A DNA stretch of 64,000 nt from an uncultured Lachnospiraceae bacterium. GTDB lineage: Bacteria; Bacillota; Clostridia; Lachnospirales; Lachnospiraceae. The notes under the pieces are model-generated. The model ran no database searches. It had not been told where the DNA came from and worked only from the letters and a program-made list of their open reading frames with translations. The position numbers and the translations under genes are program-made. The stretch is from assembly GCA_947588005.1 (NCBI GenBank), contig CANPYE010000001.1, forward strand, positions 18,109-82,108, read 5' to 3'. Positions 35,625 to 44,601 of this stretch are shown one piece after another. Within the stretch, counting starts at the first letter, position 1. Each line of letters begins with the position of its first letter.

Positions 35625-36633
35625 ATGCTTCCTCCTTTGCGATAGTCTCTAACTCTGTCAGATAAAACACTCCTGTTCCATCGATCGTTTTCTGCCCAAA
35701 CAACCGTATGCTGTTATAATCCCTGTCATACAGATAGATATTATCCGCCAGCCATTCCTCCCTTTTCACCTCACTCCTATTGATCTCCATGACCATATCC
35801 TTCAGATCCTTCAGATCTATCTCATCATCCCACGGCACCAGAATCGTTTCGTGTATGCTTGAAGGAAGGATGACCAGATTTTCACCTATAATCTCAGCGA
35901 AGTGCTTCAATATATTTGGGTACAGAATCGCTGCTGCCCCATAAGTCCCTGATGAATTGGTCAGAACATACATGGGCTTCCTTTCTATCCCAAGCAGGGC
36001 AGCATTTAGCAGCTGCCCCGCCTGTTCCTTTTTATAGCCATTCTGTTCTGCTATCTCCAAATAAACGCTCTCCATATCCTTCAAAGACACAGGCAGAAGG
36101 ACCGGCGTGTTTCTGAGCGCGGCTCCCAGCAGGTCATTTTCTCTGATTCCCCAACTGTCCATCACTTTGGAGGTAATCCTTGTCCACATATTATAGCCTT
36201 CATCTGCGTCCAGTTTAACACAGAATATCAGTGCAAGGTCAAGTATCCTTATATATGGGACATCCTTGAGGCTGTCCTCATTCATGGTCGCACTGACTAA
36301 CCGAAATACGATCCGGTGCCTGGCTTTTTCAAAATTACTTAATATACAGCGGTGCCTGTCAGCATATGACGCGATACTTACCACCTGTCTTTTATACTGC
36401 CGGCAGATATACTCCGCAATCATATCTAACCCCACGTCTTCGCAGAAATCTTCATAATAAGAATCGATATAGATAAGACAGCCGCTACGGCTGCCTGTAT
36501 CTGTGATCTCCAGGACATTTTCGCTTTTATCATTATTTTTATAGAGAGAGGTTGCCCTGACAACGGCACTTTCCCCTAAAATACCGGACACTCTTTCTAC
36601 GAGTTCCTTTATGAAATTCTCCTTATCTTTCAT
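35605..36633 (-). CDS. DUF5688 family protein
   Basis: 342 aa from the ATG at 36633 (AAGAGGAG just upstream). Contains VLTNSSGTYGAAAILYPNIL and LVILPSSIHETILVPWDD, patterns typical of the DUF5688 family common in Lachnospiraceae plasmids and mobile elements. No catalytic motif is recognised. It is cytoplasmic by lack of signals. It lies in the leftward recombination operon between the Rad52-type gene and the small acidic gene. Confidence 0.75.
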   Translation of the reverse strand: MKDKENFIKELVERVSGILGESAVVRATSLYKNNDKSENVLEITDTGSRSGCLIYIDSYYEDFCEDVGLDMIAEYICRQYKRQVVSIASYADRHRCILSNFEKARHRIVFRLVSATMNEDSLKDVPYIRILDLALIFCVKLDADEGYNMWTRITSKVMDSWGIRENDLLGAALRNTPVLLPVSLKDMESVYLEIAEQNGYKKEQAGQLLNAALLGIERKPMYVLTNSSGTYGAAAILYPNILKHFAEIIGENLVILPSSIHETILVPWDDEIDLKDLKDMVMEINRSEVKREEWLADNIYLYDRDYNSIRLFGQKTIDGTGVFYLTELETIAKEEAYDKAVI

Positions 36634-36721
36634 AGATGATCTCCTCTTAAATAGTAAATGGCCGGAGGCAGCAACAGGGCTGCATGTCACCGTTATTTCT
36701 CCTGCCTTTTGCATATGGTTA

Positions 36722-37567
36722 CTATGCGGCTGCCTGCGCACTGCGCGATTTCTTCAAGCCCCGCATCGCTTTGTTATACATATCCCCGGTCATTTCATTG
36801 ATATCCCCAATGCCGTAGCGCTCCAGCACCTTATCAAGAACCACTCCGGTCCGCTGAAGCTCCCGTTCCATCGCGGCCCGCTGACCAGCGGTGATGCCCT
36901 GTTCCTCATTACTGCCCTGCTTGCTGCTCCCGGCCTTAGCACCGCCTTTTTCTGTGTCCCCTGTAGCGCCATCGGCCCCGGACCGCCCGCTTTTCTGCGC
37001 TTGGCCTGTACCGGCATTGCTGACCGCCCCAGTACTGCTGACTGCCCCGGCACTGCTGACCGCCGGGGCTAACACATACACCGGCTGATGCTTCCCGTTC
37101 TCGATCACCAGGGAAGTAATCGATCGGTTTTCATCATAGCCGATGGACGCCACGCTGAACCGTTCATATGTGAAGTACTTTCCGCCCTTGTCCTCGATCT
37201 TTACCCTGCCCGCCGGTATCCAGATAAACGGGGCCTCGTAAAGTTCACGGCCAATTCCCCAGTTGAAGCAGGCCCGCTTAAAACTGTCCGATGCCTGGCT
37301 CTTCTCTGCCTCGGCATATCCCGCAGTACCCACATCCTGTTTCGATACCCACTGTTTCAGATCACCATCCCATACCTCTACGGTACAGTACAGGTTTCCC
37401 CCGATCTCCTGATGGCTCCGTTTCCATCCCATCGGCCCGAATGTTTCATCCAGTATCTTCTGGTCCACCCGTGCGTCCTTAAAAAGCAGGAGGTTCAGCC
37501 CTTTCTCATTGATCGAACCGACGCGGCACTCGATCTCATCAGCACGCAATGTTCTGATCGTAACCAT
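36722..37567 (-). CDS. Rad52/22-type single-strand annealing protein
   Basis: 281 aa. The N-terminal ~170 residues have the Rad52-like core: GPMGWKRSHQEI, VGTAGYAEAEKSQASDSFKR and FNWGIGRELYEAPF. This fold anneals complementary single strands in phage recombination. A low-complexity Ala/Gly/Ser/Thr linker with SSAGAVSSTGAVSNAG repeats follows, then a C-terminal helical tail. The ATG at 37567 follows AAAGGAGG. It pairs functionally with the YqaJ exonuclease encoded upstream in the same operon. Confidence 0.85.
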   Translation of the reverse strand: MVTIRTLRADEIECRVGSINEKGLNLLLFKDARVDQKILDETFGPMGWKRSHQEIGGNLYCTVEVWDGDLKQWVSKQDVGTAGYAEAEKSQASDSFKRACFNWGIGRELYEAPFIWIPAGRVKIEDKGGKYFTYERFSVASIGYDENRSITSLVIENGKHQPVYVLAPAVSSAGAVSSTGAVSNAGTGQAQKSGRSGADGATGDTEKGGAKAGSSKQGSNEEQGITAGQRAAMERELQRTGVVLDKVLERYGIGDINEMTGDMYNKAMRGLKKSRSAQAAA

Positions 37568-37910
37568 GGTCTCCCAGCCTCCTTTCTGACGATGCCCTTC
37601 TGTTCTTCTCAAGGAGCATCTTTATAACACCATTGATGTCCTCCCATGTAAGATAACTGAGATGCTCATATCTCAGATAAGTCTCCCAAAGGGAATAAAT
37701 CGGCCTTCTGCAGGATGAGAGCAGCGCGTAATACTTCATTGGTATCTGGTCATTATACTGAAAGTACTCAAATACGCAGCAGTAGAAATGGATCCTGCCG
37801 CTGGCCTCCCAGACCTCCGGCTGGGGCTTTCTATACATCGATGCCCGAAATCTGCTAAAATCCCTGCGGACCGCTCTGTTTACTGTTTTTCTCAGCGTAT
37901 TCTTTACCAT
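37539..37910 (-). CDS. Hypothetical protein between exonuclease and annealing protein
   Basis: 123 aa, basic, rich in aromatic residues (YKYY-type segments such as YFQYNDQIPMKYYALLSS). AAGGAGG is close before the ATG. Its end overlaps the annealing-protein start by 29 bases, so the genes are translationally linked. I do not recognise the family. Its position suggests an accessory role in the recombination module. Confidence 0.6.
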   Translation of the reverse strand: MVKNTLRKTVNRAVRRDFSRFRASMYRKPQPEVWEASGRIHFYCCVFEYFQYNDQIPMKYYALLSSCRRPIYSLWETYLRYEHLSYLTWEDINGVIKMLLEKNRRASSERRLGDHGYDQNIAC

Positions 37911-37925
37911 ATCCTCCTTCTCCTT

Positions 37926-38852
37926 TCAAGCCGCCTTGATCGTCAGCCGTCTGGCCGTGGTGGTATTAGAAAAGTTCTCGTATATCTCTGGTTTCTCTGC
38001 TTTAAGTCGCTTCACATCAATACGGACAGATTCTACACTGGCCCATGAAATACGGTAGCCATCTGCATATGCAGCCTCATTGTCAGCCATATACAGCTTG
38101 ATCTCCTGCTCGATCTGCTTCTGCTCCGCTTCAAGACTCTCTATCTTGCTTACAAGTTCCTCCCTGTGCTTCAGCTTTTCATCAAAACCAATGAGCGGGA
38201 TTGCGTCCTTTTTACCTCCCGGGAAGCAGTCTTTTAGTACATCATCGCAGTCCTTAGACCCATCTGGAGACGGCATAATATGAGGGACCACATGACGCTC
38301 CCAAAATGCCCTTTCAATCTGTATCAGACTCCAGATAGTCTTATCATCCCACTCAATTTTTGCATACTTGAAATCCCTCCCAAGAATCGCAACTGCAATA
38401 TACCATGACTTCCTTCCTGTGACGGCCATATAATGGTAGCATTGCATCAGATAATGGAGCGGCACCTGACCGTCCTTCCACTTATCTGTGCTGTACGCAC
38501 TGGCTGTCTTGCACTCCAGGCCGGCGTCCTCCCCGACGACCAGCCGGTCCACATCTGCGATCATAAACGGGTACTCCCGGCTCCGATACATCATATTGGA
38601 ACGACGCACCTTAAGGCCTGTGGCCTCGCAGAACCGTCTTGCAACATATTCCTCCAGGTCGCGTCCCTGTCGCATCGTCTCGTTATCTACATCCTCGGCA
38701 TCCTCTGATACTTTGCTCTTATAAACACTCATGGCACTGGCATATGGATTCAAACCACAGATAGCTCCAGCGTCAGAACCCCCGATGCCCGTTTTTCTGA
38801 GCCGGAGCCATTCTCCGCGGTCCATGCCCAGTGTTGATATCGTTTCATACAT
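37926..38852 (-). CDS. YqaJ-type viral recombinase/exonuclease
   Basis: 308 aa. The YqaJ pattern is clear: RKTGIGGSDAGAICGLNPYA, QGRDLEEYVARRF, the nuclease core MIADVDRLV and LECKTASAYS, and VPLHYLMQCYHYMAVTG. This family degrades one DNA strand from an end so that the annealing protein can load. A C-terminal coiled region follows (~215-260). AAAAGGAG precedes the ATG. Confidence 0.88.
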   Translation of the reverse strand: MYETISTLGMDRGEWLRLRKTGIGGSDAGAICGLNPYASAMSVYKSKVSEDAEDVDNETMRQGRDLEEYVARRFCEATGLKVRRSNMMYRSREYPFMIADVDRLVVGEDAGLECKTASAYSTDKWKDGQVPLHYLMQCYHYMAVTGRKSWYIAVAILGRDFKYAKIEWDDKTIWSLIQIERAFWERHVVPHIMPSPDGSKDCDDVLKDCFPGGKKDAIPLIGFDEKLKHREELVSKIESLEAEQKQIEQEIKLYMADNEAAYADGYRISWASVESVRIDVKRLKAEKPEIYENFSNTTTARRLTIKAA

Positions 38853-38916
38853 ATTATTTGGGTCTCCTTTTCGATCAAAAATATCTGTTACAGGTCTAAC
38901 TTCTTCATACTAACGC

Positions 38917-38950
38917 TATAAAAATAGGAGTGCCGTTTTGGCACTCCATT
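38917..38950 (-). terminator. Terminator downstream of the DUF932 gene
   Basis: Minus-strand hairpin GGAGTGCC AAAAC GGCACTCC followed by TATTTTTA. It isolates the DUF932 transcript from the YqaJ operon. Confidence 0.85.
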
Positions 38951-39006
38951 CATAGGCGGCTGTCCTTTCAATATTGCTGATTTCACGATAACTAATAATC
39001 TTCCTT

Positions 39007-39939
39007 CTAAGCCGCACTCACCAGTTCATACGCCCGGTCAATCAATGCGTTACCATCTACAGTCCGTGTAAAAAGGTTCTCCCTGTAATTGGACCGCTCC
39101 TTCAACGGCCTAGCGTGGGTCGCAAAATCAGAGACAGCGTTTACGAACCGATAGGCGTTTCTCCCGACATACTGTAAATCAGGAGCTTCTCGATAACGTG
39201 TAAGTACGTCCTCTTTCATCTGCAGGATATTCTTGCTTTGCAGTTCAGTCGCACCACTCAGAATAGGGAACAGGGCATCGAGATATTCAAATACCTGCCT
39301 GTCTGATAACTTCTGGTGGTTTAACCTGTCTATGACCTTACCCAATTCGGCCATGTATTTCTCTGCATATAAAAGGGTATCAGAAGCATCCTGCAGCTTG
39401 CCTTGAATATCGCCGGTATGGTGGGTAGCCCAACTCCGTTTAGCAGTCGCCAGAGCCAAGTTCAAAGTATTCTGGCATACAACCCTAATCGGAGTCATGG
39501 CCGCTTTGATAGAACTGCTGCCATCATGACTGTTCATGAAGACCAGGTAAGGCGCAATCTCATCGCCAGATATGATATAACGCTTGGGGAGCCGCGCCAG
39601 GAGCCAGGTACGGCGACCATTCTGCAGACTCCCCGCCGTTTCATAAGTAACGCCCTCACCCAACAGCGCGTCTGTAAAGGCGAAGGCGTCTTCATTCTGA
39701 ACCACTTTGTAACGGTTTGTTACAATACCGAGAACCTGACCGTCGGTATCTCGGACATTGGCTTTGAAGCCGGAGATAAGAGAACCTTCATTGGTCATAA
39801 CAGGCTTCTGGACCACCTGCCAGTCAAGGCCGGCAAGCCTTAAGGCTTCCTTCGATTCAGGGGCCTCCATTACCATCGTACCGAGGCCGTGCCAGGGTTT
39901 CTCTCTGTGATAAAACATGGTTTCAACATCTGCTGACAT
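39007..39939 (-). CDS. DUF932 (phage/plasmid-like) protein
   Basis: 310 aa. The family pattern is seen in PWHGLGTMVMEAPES near the start, FKANVRDTDGQVLGIVTNRY, and MTPIRVVCQNTLNLAL in the middle. DUF932 proteins are common on plasmids and phages, often near recombination genes; function is unknown. AAGGAGG precedes the ATG. It has its own terminator and an AT-rich promoter region upstream. Confidence 0.85.
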   Translation of the reverse strand: MSADVETMFYHREKPWHGLGTMVMEAPESKEALRLAGLDWQVVQKPVMTNEGSLISGFKANVRDTDGQVLGIVTNRYKVVQNEDAFAFTDALLGEGVTYETAGSLQNGRRTWLLARLPKRYIISGDEIAPYLVFMNSHDGSSSIKAAMTPIRVVCQNTLNLALATAKRSWATHHTGDIQGKLQDASDTLLYAEKYMAELGKVIDRLNHQKLSDRQVFEYLDALFPILSGATELQSKNILQMKEDVLTRYREAPDLQYVGRNAYRFVNAVSDFATHARPLKERSNYRENLFTRTVDGNALIDRAYELVSAA

Positions 39940-40014
39940 ATAGATTACCTCCTTGAAAATATATTGTTATTGCTATTCAAAGTAATAATATATAATTAAA
40001 ATTATATTATTTCA

Positions 40015-40057
40015 CAAAAAAAGAGCTGTTGCCTGACAACACATTGGCAACAGCTCC
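40015..40057 (-). terminator. Terminator downstream of the cell-wall-binding protein gene
   Basis: Minus-strand stem GAGCTGTTGCC/GGCAACAGCTC (11 bp) followed by TTTTTTT. Confidence 0.92.
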
Positions 40058-40094
40058 ATAATCACACTGACAGATTACCTCTCTATTTTCTATA

Positions 40095-42317
40095 TTACTG
40101 AATCCATCGTCCATCTGCATCTACAGCAAAACCATCCGGTGTGGTGGTATTCACATAGAGCGCACCCTTGTAACCATCTGAAACCTCATTAAAGTAATAC
40201 CAAATCCCATCAATCGGTTTCCATCCAGTGACCATCGCTCCCTGCGTACCATCCGAAACCGGGTTCAAATAATAGCGGCGGCCGTCTGTATCGGTAAACC
40301 ATCCGGTCTGCATGTATCCTTTTTCATCAAAATGATACCAAGCCGTTTTTCCACTATAACTGAGTTCTGCCCAGGCATTCACCGGATATGACCCGTCCGG
40401 TTTTTTATACCACCAGCCGATCTCATCCTGTTCCCAGCTTCCCGTCTGTGCGGCTGCCTTGACAGTGGAGGTATTTCTTGACGAAGAGCCAGAACCGCCA
40501 GAATATGTCGGCGTTTCTGGTTGCGGTGTCGTCTCTGGCTTAAGTTGTTTCTCAGCAAAAAGGTACATACTGTATTTGTCAGCCACAAAAGTTATCGTAT
40601 CATCCCCGCTGTTATAAGTATAATTGACTGTTTCCTGTTTGCCATCATGGACATGGTACAGTTCCAGGTTCGCGGCATTAATACCAGTTGGGCAGGGAAG
40701 CGTAATGACAGCCGGGATAGCAAGACTTGATATCTTCTTATCGTTCTGGTACACACTCAGATCCAAAGGCTGTATCCGATAACCAGACTGGAATTCCTCT
40801 GGAACGGCCTCGTCTGATGCCGCCACTTTCAGCACGATCTTGGAATTCTCGCTGGCCGAAAGGCCAAGACCTGTTACCGACACAAGGCCGCTGTCAATCA
40901 GTTCCGTCGCAGAAGCATCTACCTCGGAGGAAGCGGTTATCTTCTTCTCGGAATTGTACTGGCTTTCCAGTTCTGTAAGCTTATCCGCAATATCATTAAT
41001 ACCTGTTTCCATTGCACCTTTCAGGCCGTCTCCAGCTTTTTTCAGATAATCTACCGCATCTGTCGCAGACAGCTTAAACTGATCGTCTGAAGTAAAATTG
41101 TCCAAAACCCCCTCCAGAATGCTTTCTGCTGCCGTTTCGGAATCATCATCTTTCGACTCATAACTGCAGATAATACCGAAGTCATCCGATTCTATTGAGC
41201 CAAACGAACCTGCCCCTATCTGCAGATTACCAAACACTGCTCCCGGATCTGTGATCGGCACCAAAAGGACCTGGCGATCCCAGTCAATATCAAACTTTGT
41301 CTCTACCGCATAACGAAGGTTAGACTTTCCTTCTTCATAATAAGTCTGAGGAACGCCCACATTGACCCTATATTCATGGCTTACGTCAAATGCATGGCGG
41401 AAAACATCGTAATCTGTCTCCTGCTCAACCCATTTCTCAGCATTTCCCGGTGATGCAATGGATACAGCCTCTACAGTAATCGTAAACGGTATTTCTACGG
41501 TCTCACCTACAGTGGCCGTCTTAGAATATTCTCCCAATTCAATAGATTTAACCCTAATATCAGAATATGCAACCTCCTCTTCGCTGACATAACCATCCGT
41601 GCCAAAATCATATTCCTGGCCATCTATGGTCTGCTGTCCGAAAACCTGTTTGCCATCGCTTCCAAAGTAGTACCACCTGCCCTGAGTTTGAATCCAGCGA
41701 TCAACAGCAGCTGACGAGTCTCTCATTCGATAATATCCATCGACAATTGATCCATCACCAAAAAGAATCGCGTCGTAGCCATCGTATGGCTTAAAATAAT
41801 AAAAGAAACCGTTAATCTCCTGAAAACCGGTGAGATATTTTCCATCCTGTCCAATATAAACCCACCCATTGGTCGCACTATCATCCCTGTCAATAATACC
41901 CATTTGAAAGAGTGTTCTCCAACCGTTTGTAGTTATATAAATATCTGTCACATCCTTCAATTCCACTGGATTCCCGTCCGCATCTTTTCCCATTGGATTA
42001 ACGTGCATGTTCTTATCAACGTCAAAAAATGCTCCACCGATCTCTATGGTAGTATCACTTACAATGTATCCTTCTTTATCAGCATAATAGTAATTTCCTT
42101 TGAAATTTATTACGGTATCATACACCGCATATCCATCCTTGTTTACATAACTCCATCTTCCAGCATAATTAACAAGCTTATTTTTCAGATGTTCACCATT
42201 CTCACCGATAAATACCCACTCATCTCCCTCTGTCTGCCAACCATATGCAAACGCCGGTATAACAGCCAATATTGACAAAACAATAGCTAATATACAAGAT
42301 ATAACTCGTTTTTTCAT
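40095..42317 (-). CDS. Secreted protein with cell-wall/glucan-binding repeats
   Basis: 740 aa from the ATG at 42317 (GGAGG upstream). The signal peptide runs to about residue 27 (AVIPAFAYG). N-terminal choline/glucan-binding-type repeats follow, each with a Trp/Tyr-Gly core (for example WVFIGENGEHLKN, GRWSYVNKDGYAVY, GRWYYFGSDGKQVFG). The central ~350 residues look like Ig-like or adhesin domains. Further repeats close the protein (GWWYKKPDGS, IWYYFNEVSDGYKG). It is probably exported and held on the wall. Cargo of the element; no enzyme motif seen. Confidence 0.85.
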   Translation of the reverse strand: MKKRVISCILAIVLSILAVIPAFAYGWQTEGDEWVFIGENGEHLKNKLVNYAGRWSYVNKDGYAVYDTVINFKGNYYYADKEGYIVSDTTIEIGGAFFDVDKNMHVNPMGKDADGNPVELKDVTDIYITTNGWRTLFQMGIIDRDDSATNGWVYIGQDGKYLTGFQEINGFFYYFKPYDGYDAILFGDGSIVDGYYRMRDSSAAVDRWIQTQGRWYYFGSDGKQVFGQQTIDGQEYDFGTDGYVSEEEVAYSDIRVKSIELGEYSKTATVGETVEIPFTITVEAVSIASPGNAEKWVEQETDYDVFRHAFDVSHEYRVNVGVPQTYYEEGKSNLRYAVETKFDIDWDRQVLLVPITDPGAVFGNLQIGAGSFGSIESDDFGIICSYESKDDDSETAAESILEGVLDNFTSDDQFKLSATDAVDYLKKAGDGLKGAMETGINDIADKLTELESQYNSEKKITASSEVDASATELIDSGLVSVTGLGLSASENSKIVLKVAASDEAVPEEFQSGYRIQPLDLSVYQNDKKISSLAIPAVITLPCPTGINAANLELYHVHDGKQETVNYTYNSGDDTITFVADKYSMYLFAEKQLKPETTPQPETPTYSGGSGSSSRNTSTVKAAAQTGSWEQDEIGWWYKKPDGSYPVNAWAELSYSGKTAWYHFDEKGYMQTGWFTDTDGRRYYLNPVSDGTQGAMVTGWKPIDGIWYYFNEVSDGYKGALYVNTTTPDGFAVDADGRWIQ

Positions 42318-42582
42318 GATAGGATCCTCCAAAATATTTTTTAATCTCTGCCAATACTGCAATTTCTTCTCCGGCTGATTGTCTGCGCATGATTAGTAAC
42401 CCGTTGCTTCTAGCCCCCTTTCTTATCCTGCTTTCAGCCGCAGCTTCCGTATTACCTATATTGCAATATCCATAATACTTTGCTGTTCATGATTATATCA
42501 TGTATTTATCATATTTTCCATATATATTTCGTGTAATTTTATCTCTTCGTTTAGTTACAATAAGAATAGATGGGGTGATTAT

Positions 42583-42891
42583 ATGGATGCTGAATATATC
42601 AGAAGTCGAATTACTGAACTGCGTATGAAAAAGGGAATTGCAGAACATCGCATGAGTATTGAACTGGGACATAGCAGGTCCTATATGCAGGGCATATCAA
42701 GCGGCCGTGCGCTTCCCAGTATGGCAGAATTTCTGGCGATTTGCGACTATCTCGATGTCACCCCCAAAGAATTCTTCGAAGATGAGAATGTCAATCCGTC
42801 ATTATACAGAGACACCCTCGAAAAAATAATTCACCTAACGGAGGAGGATTTAGAAATTATCAATATCATAGCTGATCGAATGTTGCGCTAA
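42583..42891 (+). CDS. XRE-family transcriptional regulator
   Basis: 102 aa. A helix-turn-helix of Cro/CI type occupies residues ~5-62 (EHRMSIELGHSRSYMQGIS, LDVTPKEFFEDE). The C-terminal tail is short and acidic. It reads away from the neighbouring cargo gene, across a 220-bp AT-rich region. It may control the cargo gene or the mobilisation side of the element. Confidence 0.88.
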   Translation: MDAEYIRSRITELRMKKGIAEHRMSIELGHSRSYMQGISSGRALPSMAEFLAICDYLDVTPKEFFEDENVNPSLYRDTLEKIIHLTEEDLEIINIIADRMLR

Positions 42892-43027
42892 AAAATACTC
42901 CCCTTGTTCCTCTATCGACATCATATTTAATAGAGTGAACAGCCTATATTTCGAAATATATATTTTATCAGCTACATCGACATGAACCGAATGCCTTGAC
43001 AGTAAACCACTGAAATACAAACGAAGC

Positions 43028-43177
43028 TTATCTAACGTTCCCAGCAGAACCTTCTGATATCTGTCCCTCTACAGGCCGTCCTTCCAGGAAAATCACGATA
43101 ACGCTGGCCTTCTTCAAAGGGGCTGCCACTTCGAACTGAAGCCGTCCGTTATCATATACACACCGTACTGCTGTCAT
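43028..43177 (-). CDS. Very small protein, possible antitoxin-like
   Basis: 49 aa. The sequence begins MTAVRCVYDNGRLQFEV and continues KKASVIVIFLEG. The pattern of a beta-hairpin start with Asn-Gly resembles the short AF2212/DUF104-type antitoxins, but this is a weak match. A purine-rich AAGG lies just before the ATG. No toxin is obvious beside it. It fills the otherwise empty 42892-43261 gap. Confidence 0.5.
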   Translation of the reverse strand: MTAVRCVYDNGRLQFEVAAPLKKASVIVIFLEGRPVEGQISEGSAGNVR

Positions 43178-43261
43178 CCTTCGCCCTTCCCATGCAAGTC
43201 CTATATAACTATACTATATGTAATTCACGCCTTTATTACAAGAAAAAATAGCTTCATCTCT

Positions 43262-43552
43262 TCATCCTGCCTCTAATATGGCAATCTGGTGTCCATAGTC
43301 ATACATTCTCTCACAAAGATAATGGATTATCTCAGCATATCCTTCCTGAACAGTCTCCATATCTTCTTCTGTTCCTGAGCCGCTACTAAGTCTGAGTAAC
43401 GCTTCATATATGACTTCATATAACCTGTCATATTGGCTCCCAGCCTCAAACTCATTATGGACAGTAATGCTGATCTCCCCCTTGAGTTCCTTCTCTGTAA
43501 AACCATTCATAAGTTCAAATACCCTTTCCCTGACATCCTGATAGCGATCCAT
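43262..43552 (-). CDS. Hypothetical protein downstream of an XRE regulator
   Basis: 96 aa from the ATG at 43552, which has GGGAGG ten bases upstream. Acidic and helical (VRERVFELMNGFTEKELKGE, then AEIIHYLCERMYDYGHQI). No known motif. It follows the XRE gene on the same strand by about 70 bases, so the pair may be a regulatory or toxin-antitoxin-like unit. Confidence 0.6.
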   Translation of the reverse strand: MDRYQDVRERVFELMNGFTEKELKGEISITVHNEFEAGSQYDRLYEVIYEALLRLSSGSGTEEDMETVQEGYAEIIHYLCERMYDYGHQIAILEAG

Positions 43553-43623
43553 TGTCTCAGCACCTCCCATGAAAAAAGAAACAGTCCTTTCGGACTGCTT
43601 CACTGATCTGCTATAATGAACCA

Positions 43624-43944
43624 TTATCGGATACTGTCAATAAACTTTAGAAGCATCTTACGTTTATCTGGAGTAAACTCTTCCCAGACCTGAAGAAGCT
43701 TCCTTTGCTGGTCAGAAAGTCCACCCATTGCATCCTCATCGTCAGAGAAGAACTGCATGAGCGAGATCCCAAACGCATCGCATAGGATGCTGAGTGTAGC
43801 AAGTGTCGGCATGGACTTGCCCAAAAGAATATGCGCTACTGTCGTCTGCGACAGACCGGTAATCTGGGCTATTCGATACCGGGTCATATGGTTCTTCTCA
43901 CACAGCTGCTTCAGCTTACTGACAACATACTCGTCTATTGACAC
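43624..43944 (-). CDS. XRE-family transcriptional regulator
   Basis: 106 aa from a GTG at 43944 with AAGGGAG eight bases upstream; an in-frame ATG at 43980 or 43989 is less supported. The helix-turn-helix spans ~20-70 (TRYRIAQITGLSQTTVAHIL, FGISLMQFFSDD). The C-terminus (DQQRKLLQVWEEFTPDKRKM) is typical of many Firmicutes element regulators. It likely controls its own operon. Confidence 0.85.
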   Translation of the reverse strand: MSIDEYVVSKLKQLCEKNHMTRYRIAQITGLSQTTVAHILLGKSMPTLATLSILCDAFGISLMQFFSDDEDAMGGLSDQQRKLLQVWEEFTPDKRKMLLKFIDSIR

Positions 43945-44346
43945 TGGCAATGCTCCCTTCCCATGTAGTAATAATACCATTTTAACCAATACTATCTGGG
44001 ATGATTAGATACATTATCGTGTCATGATTTTACTGTATTACAATGGAGTATTATGGTAAAATAAATAGCGGTTCAGCCGCAGTCCTAATATTATCTTACC
44101 ACTTTTCTTCTGCTGATACTAGCAATATCAACCGCAAGTTTCGACATGATTAGACAGAGCCTGCCAGGGGCTGTACCGCTTTTGAGAAGGGGGATATTAA
44201 ACGGTAAAGGTCCTGGCATAACTAGGGGGCCTCCCTATTATAGCTCTTTAGTTATCGGGCCTCCGGATTCACATCTGTCTAGTACAGATTGAACTCATAT
44301 CTATAATATATATTCATAGTCATTGATATTACCATAATTCGGGATA

Positions 44347-44544
44347 TTAAGTTTTAAACTCTGTTAATATAGCTGATTTCCAATCTATGGACCCAGACTC
44401 AGGGCATCTGTCAAATGCTGTATCTGACCACCTTGTTTTAGAATCTATATCTTTAACTAAATTCTGAACATTAAAGCTTACACTACTTATATCTATGGGA
44501 TCAGTTCTTGCCAAAGGATGCTCCGCTGTCTCTACGACAGCGGT
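44347..44544 (-). pseudogene. Open frame without a start, possible gene remnant
   Basis: 65 codons are open on the minus strand just after the relaxase, with a protein-like composition (SFNVQNLVKDIDSKTRWSD, GSIDWKSAILTEFKT). There is no ATG or GTG, and a TTG is the only common start. It may be the tail of a lost gene or a remnant of a longer mobilisation gene. It partly overlaps the hairpin at 44512. Confidence 0.3.
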
Positions 44545-44554
44545 CTATCCTTTG
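44512..44554. other. Two-part perfect hairpin
   Basis: CAAAGGAT, then CCGCTGTC, a five-base loop, GACAGCGG, then ATCCTTTG. Two 8-bp stems are separated by a symmetric 3-by-3 internal loop. There is no T-run, so it is not a standard terminator. Candidate oriT hairpin or structured RNA. Confidence 0.6.
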
Positions 44555-44601
44555 CATTGTGCCACCATTATAGCCACTTAAGCCTTCTGTTTATCTCAGT
44601 T

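Larger units (their letters stand above)
43945..44601. other. Noncoding, structured region downstream of the relaxase (candidate oriT)
   Basis: About 650 bases with no convincing gene. It contains a strong two-part hairpin (44512-44554), an inverted repeat ATAACTA/TAGTTAT at 44218-44224 and 44249-44255 next to two GGGCCTCC motifs, and GCCAGG...CCTGGC flanking ACCG...CGGT at about 44163-44218. Such dense dyads beside relaxase genes are typical of transfer origins, but the nick site is not recognised. Confidence 0.4.
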
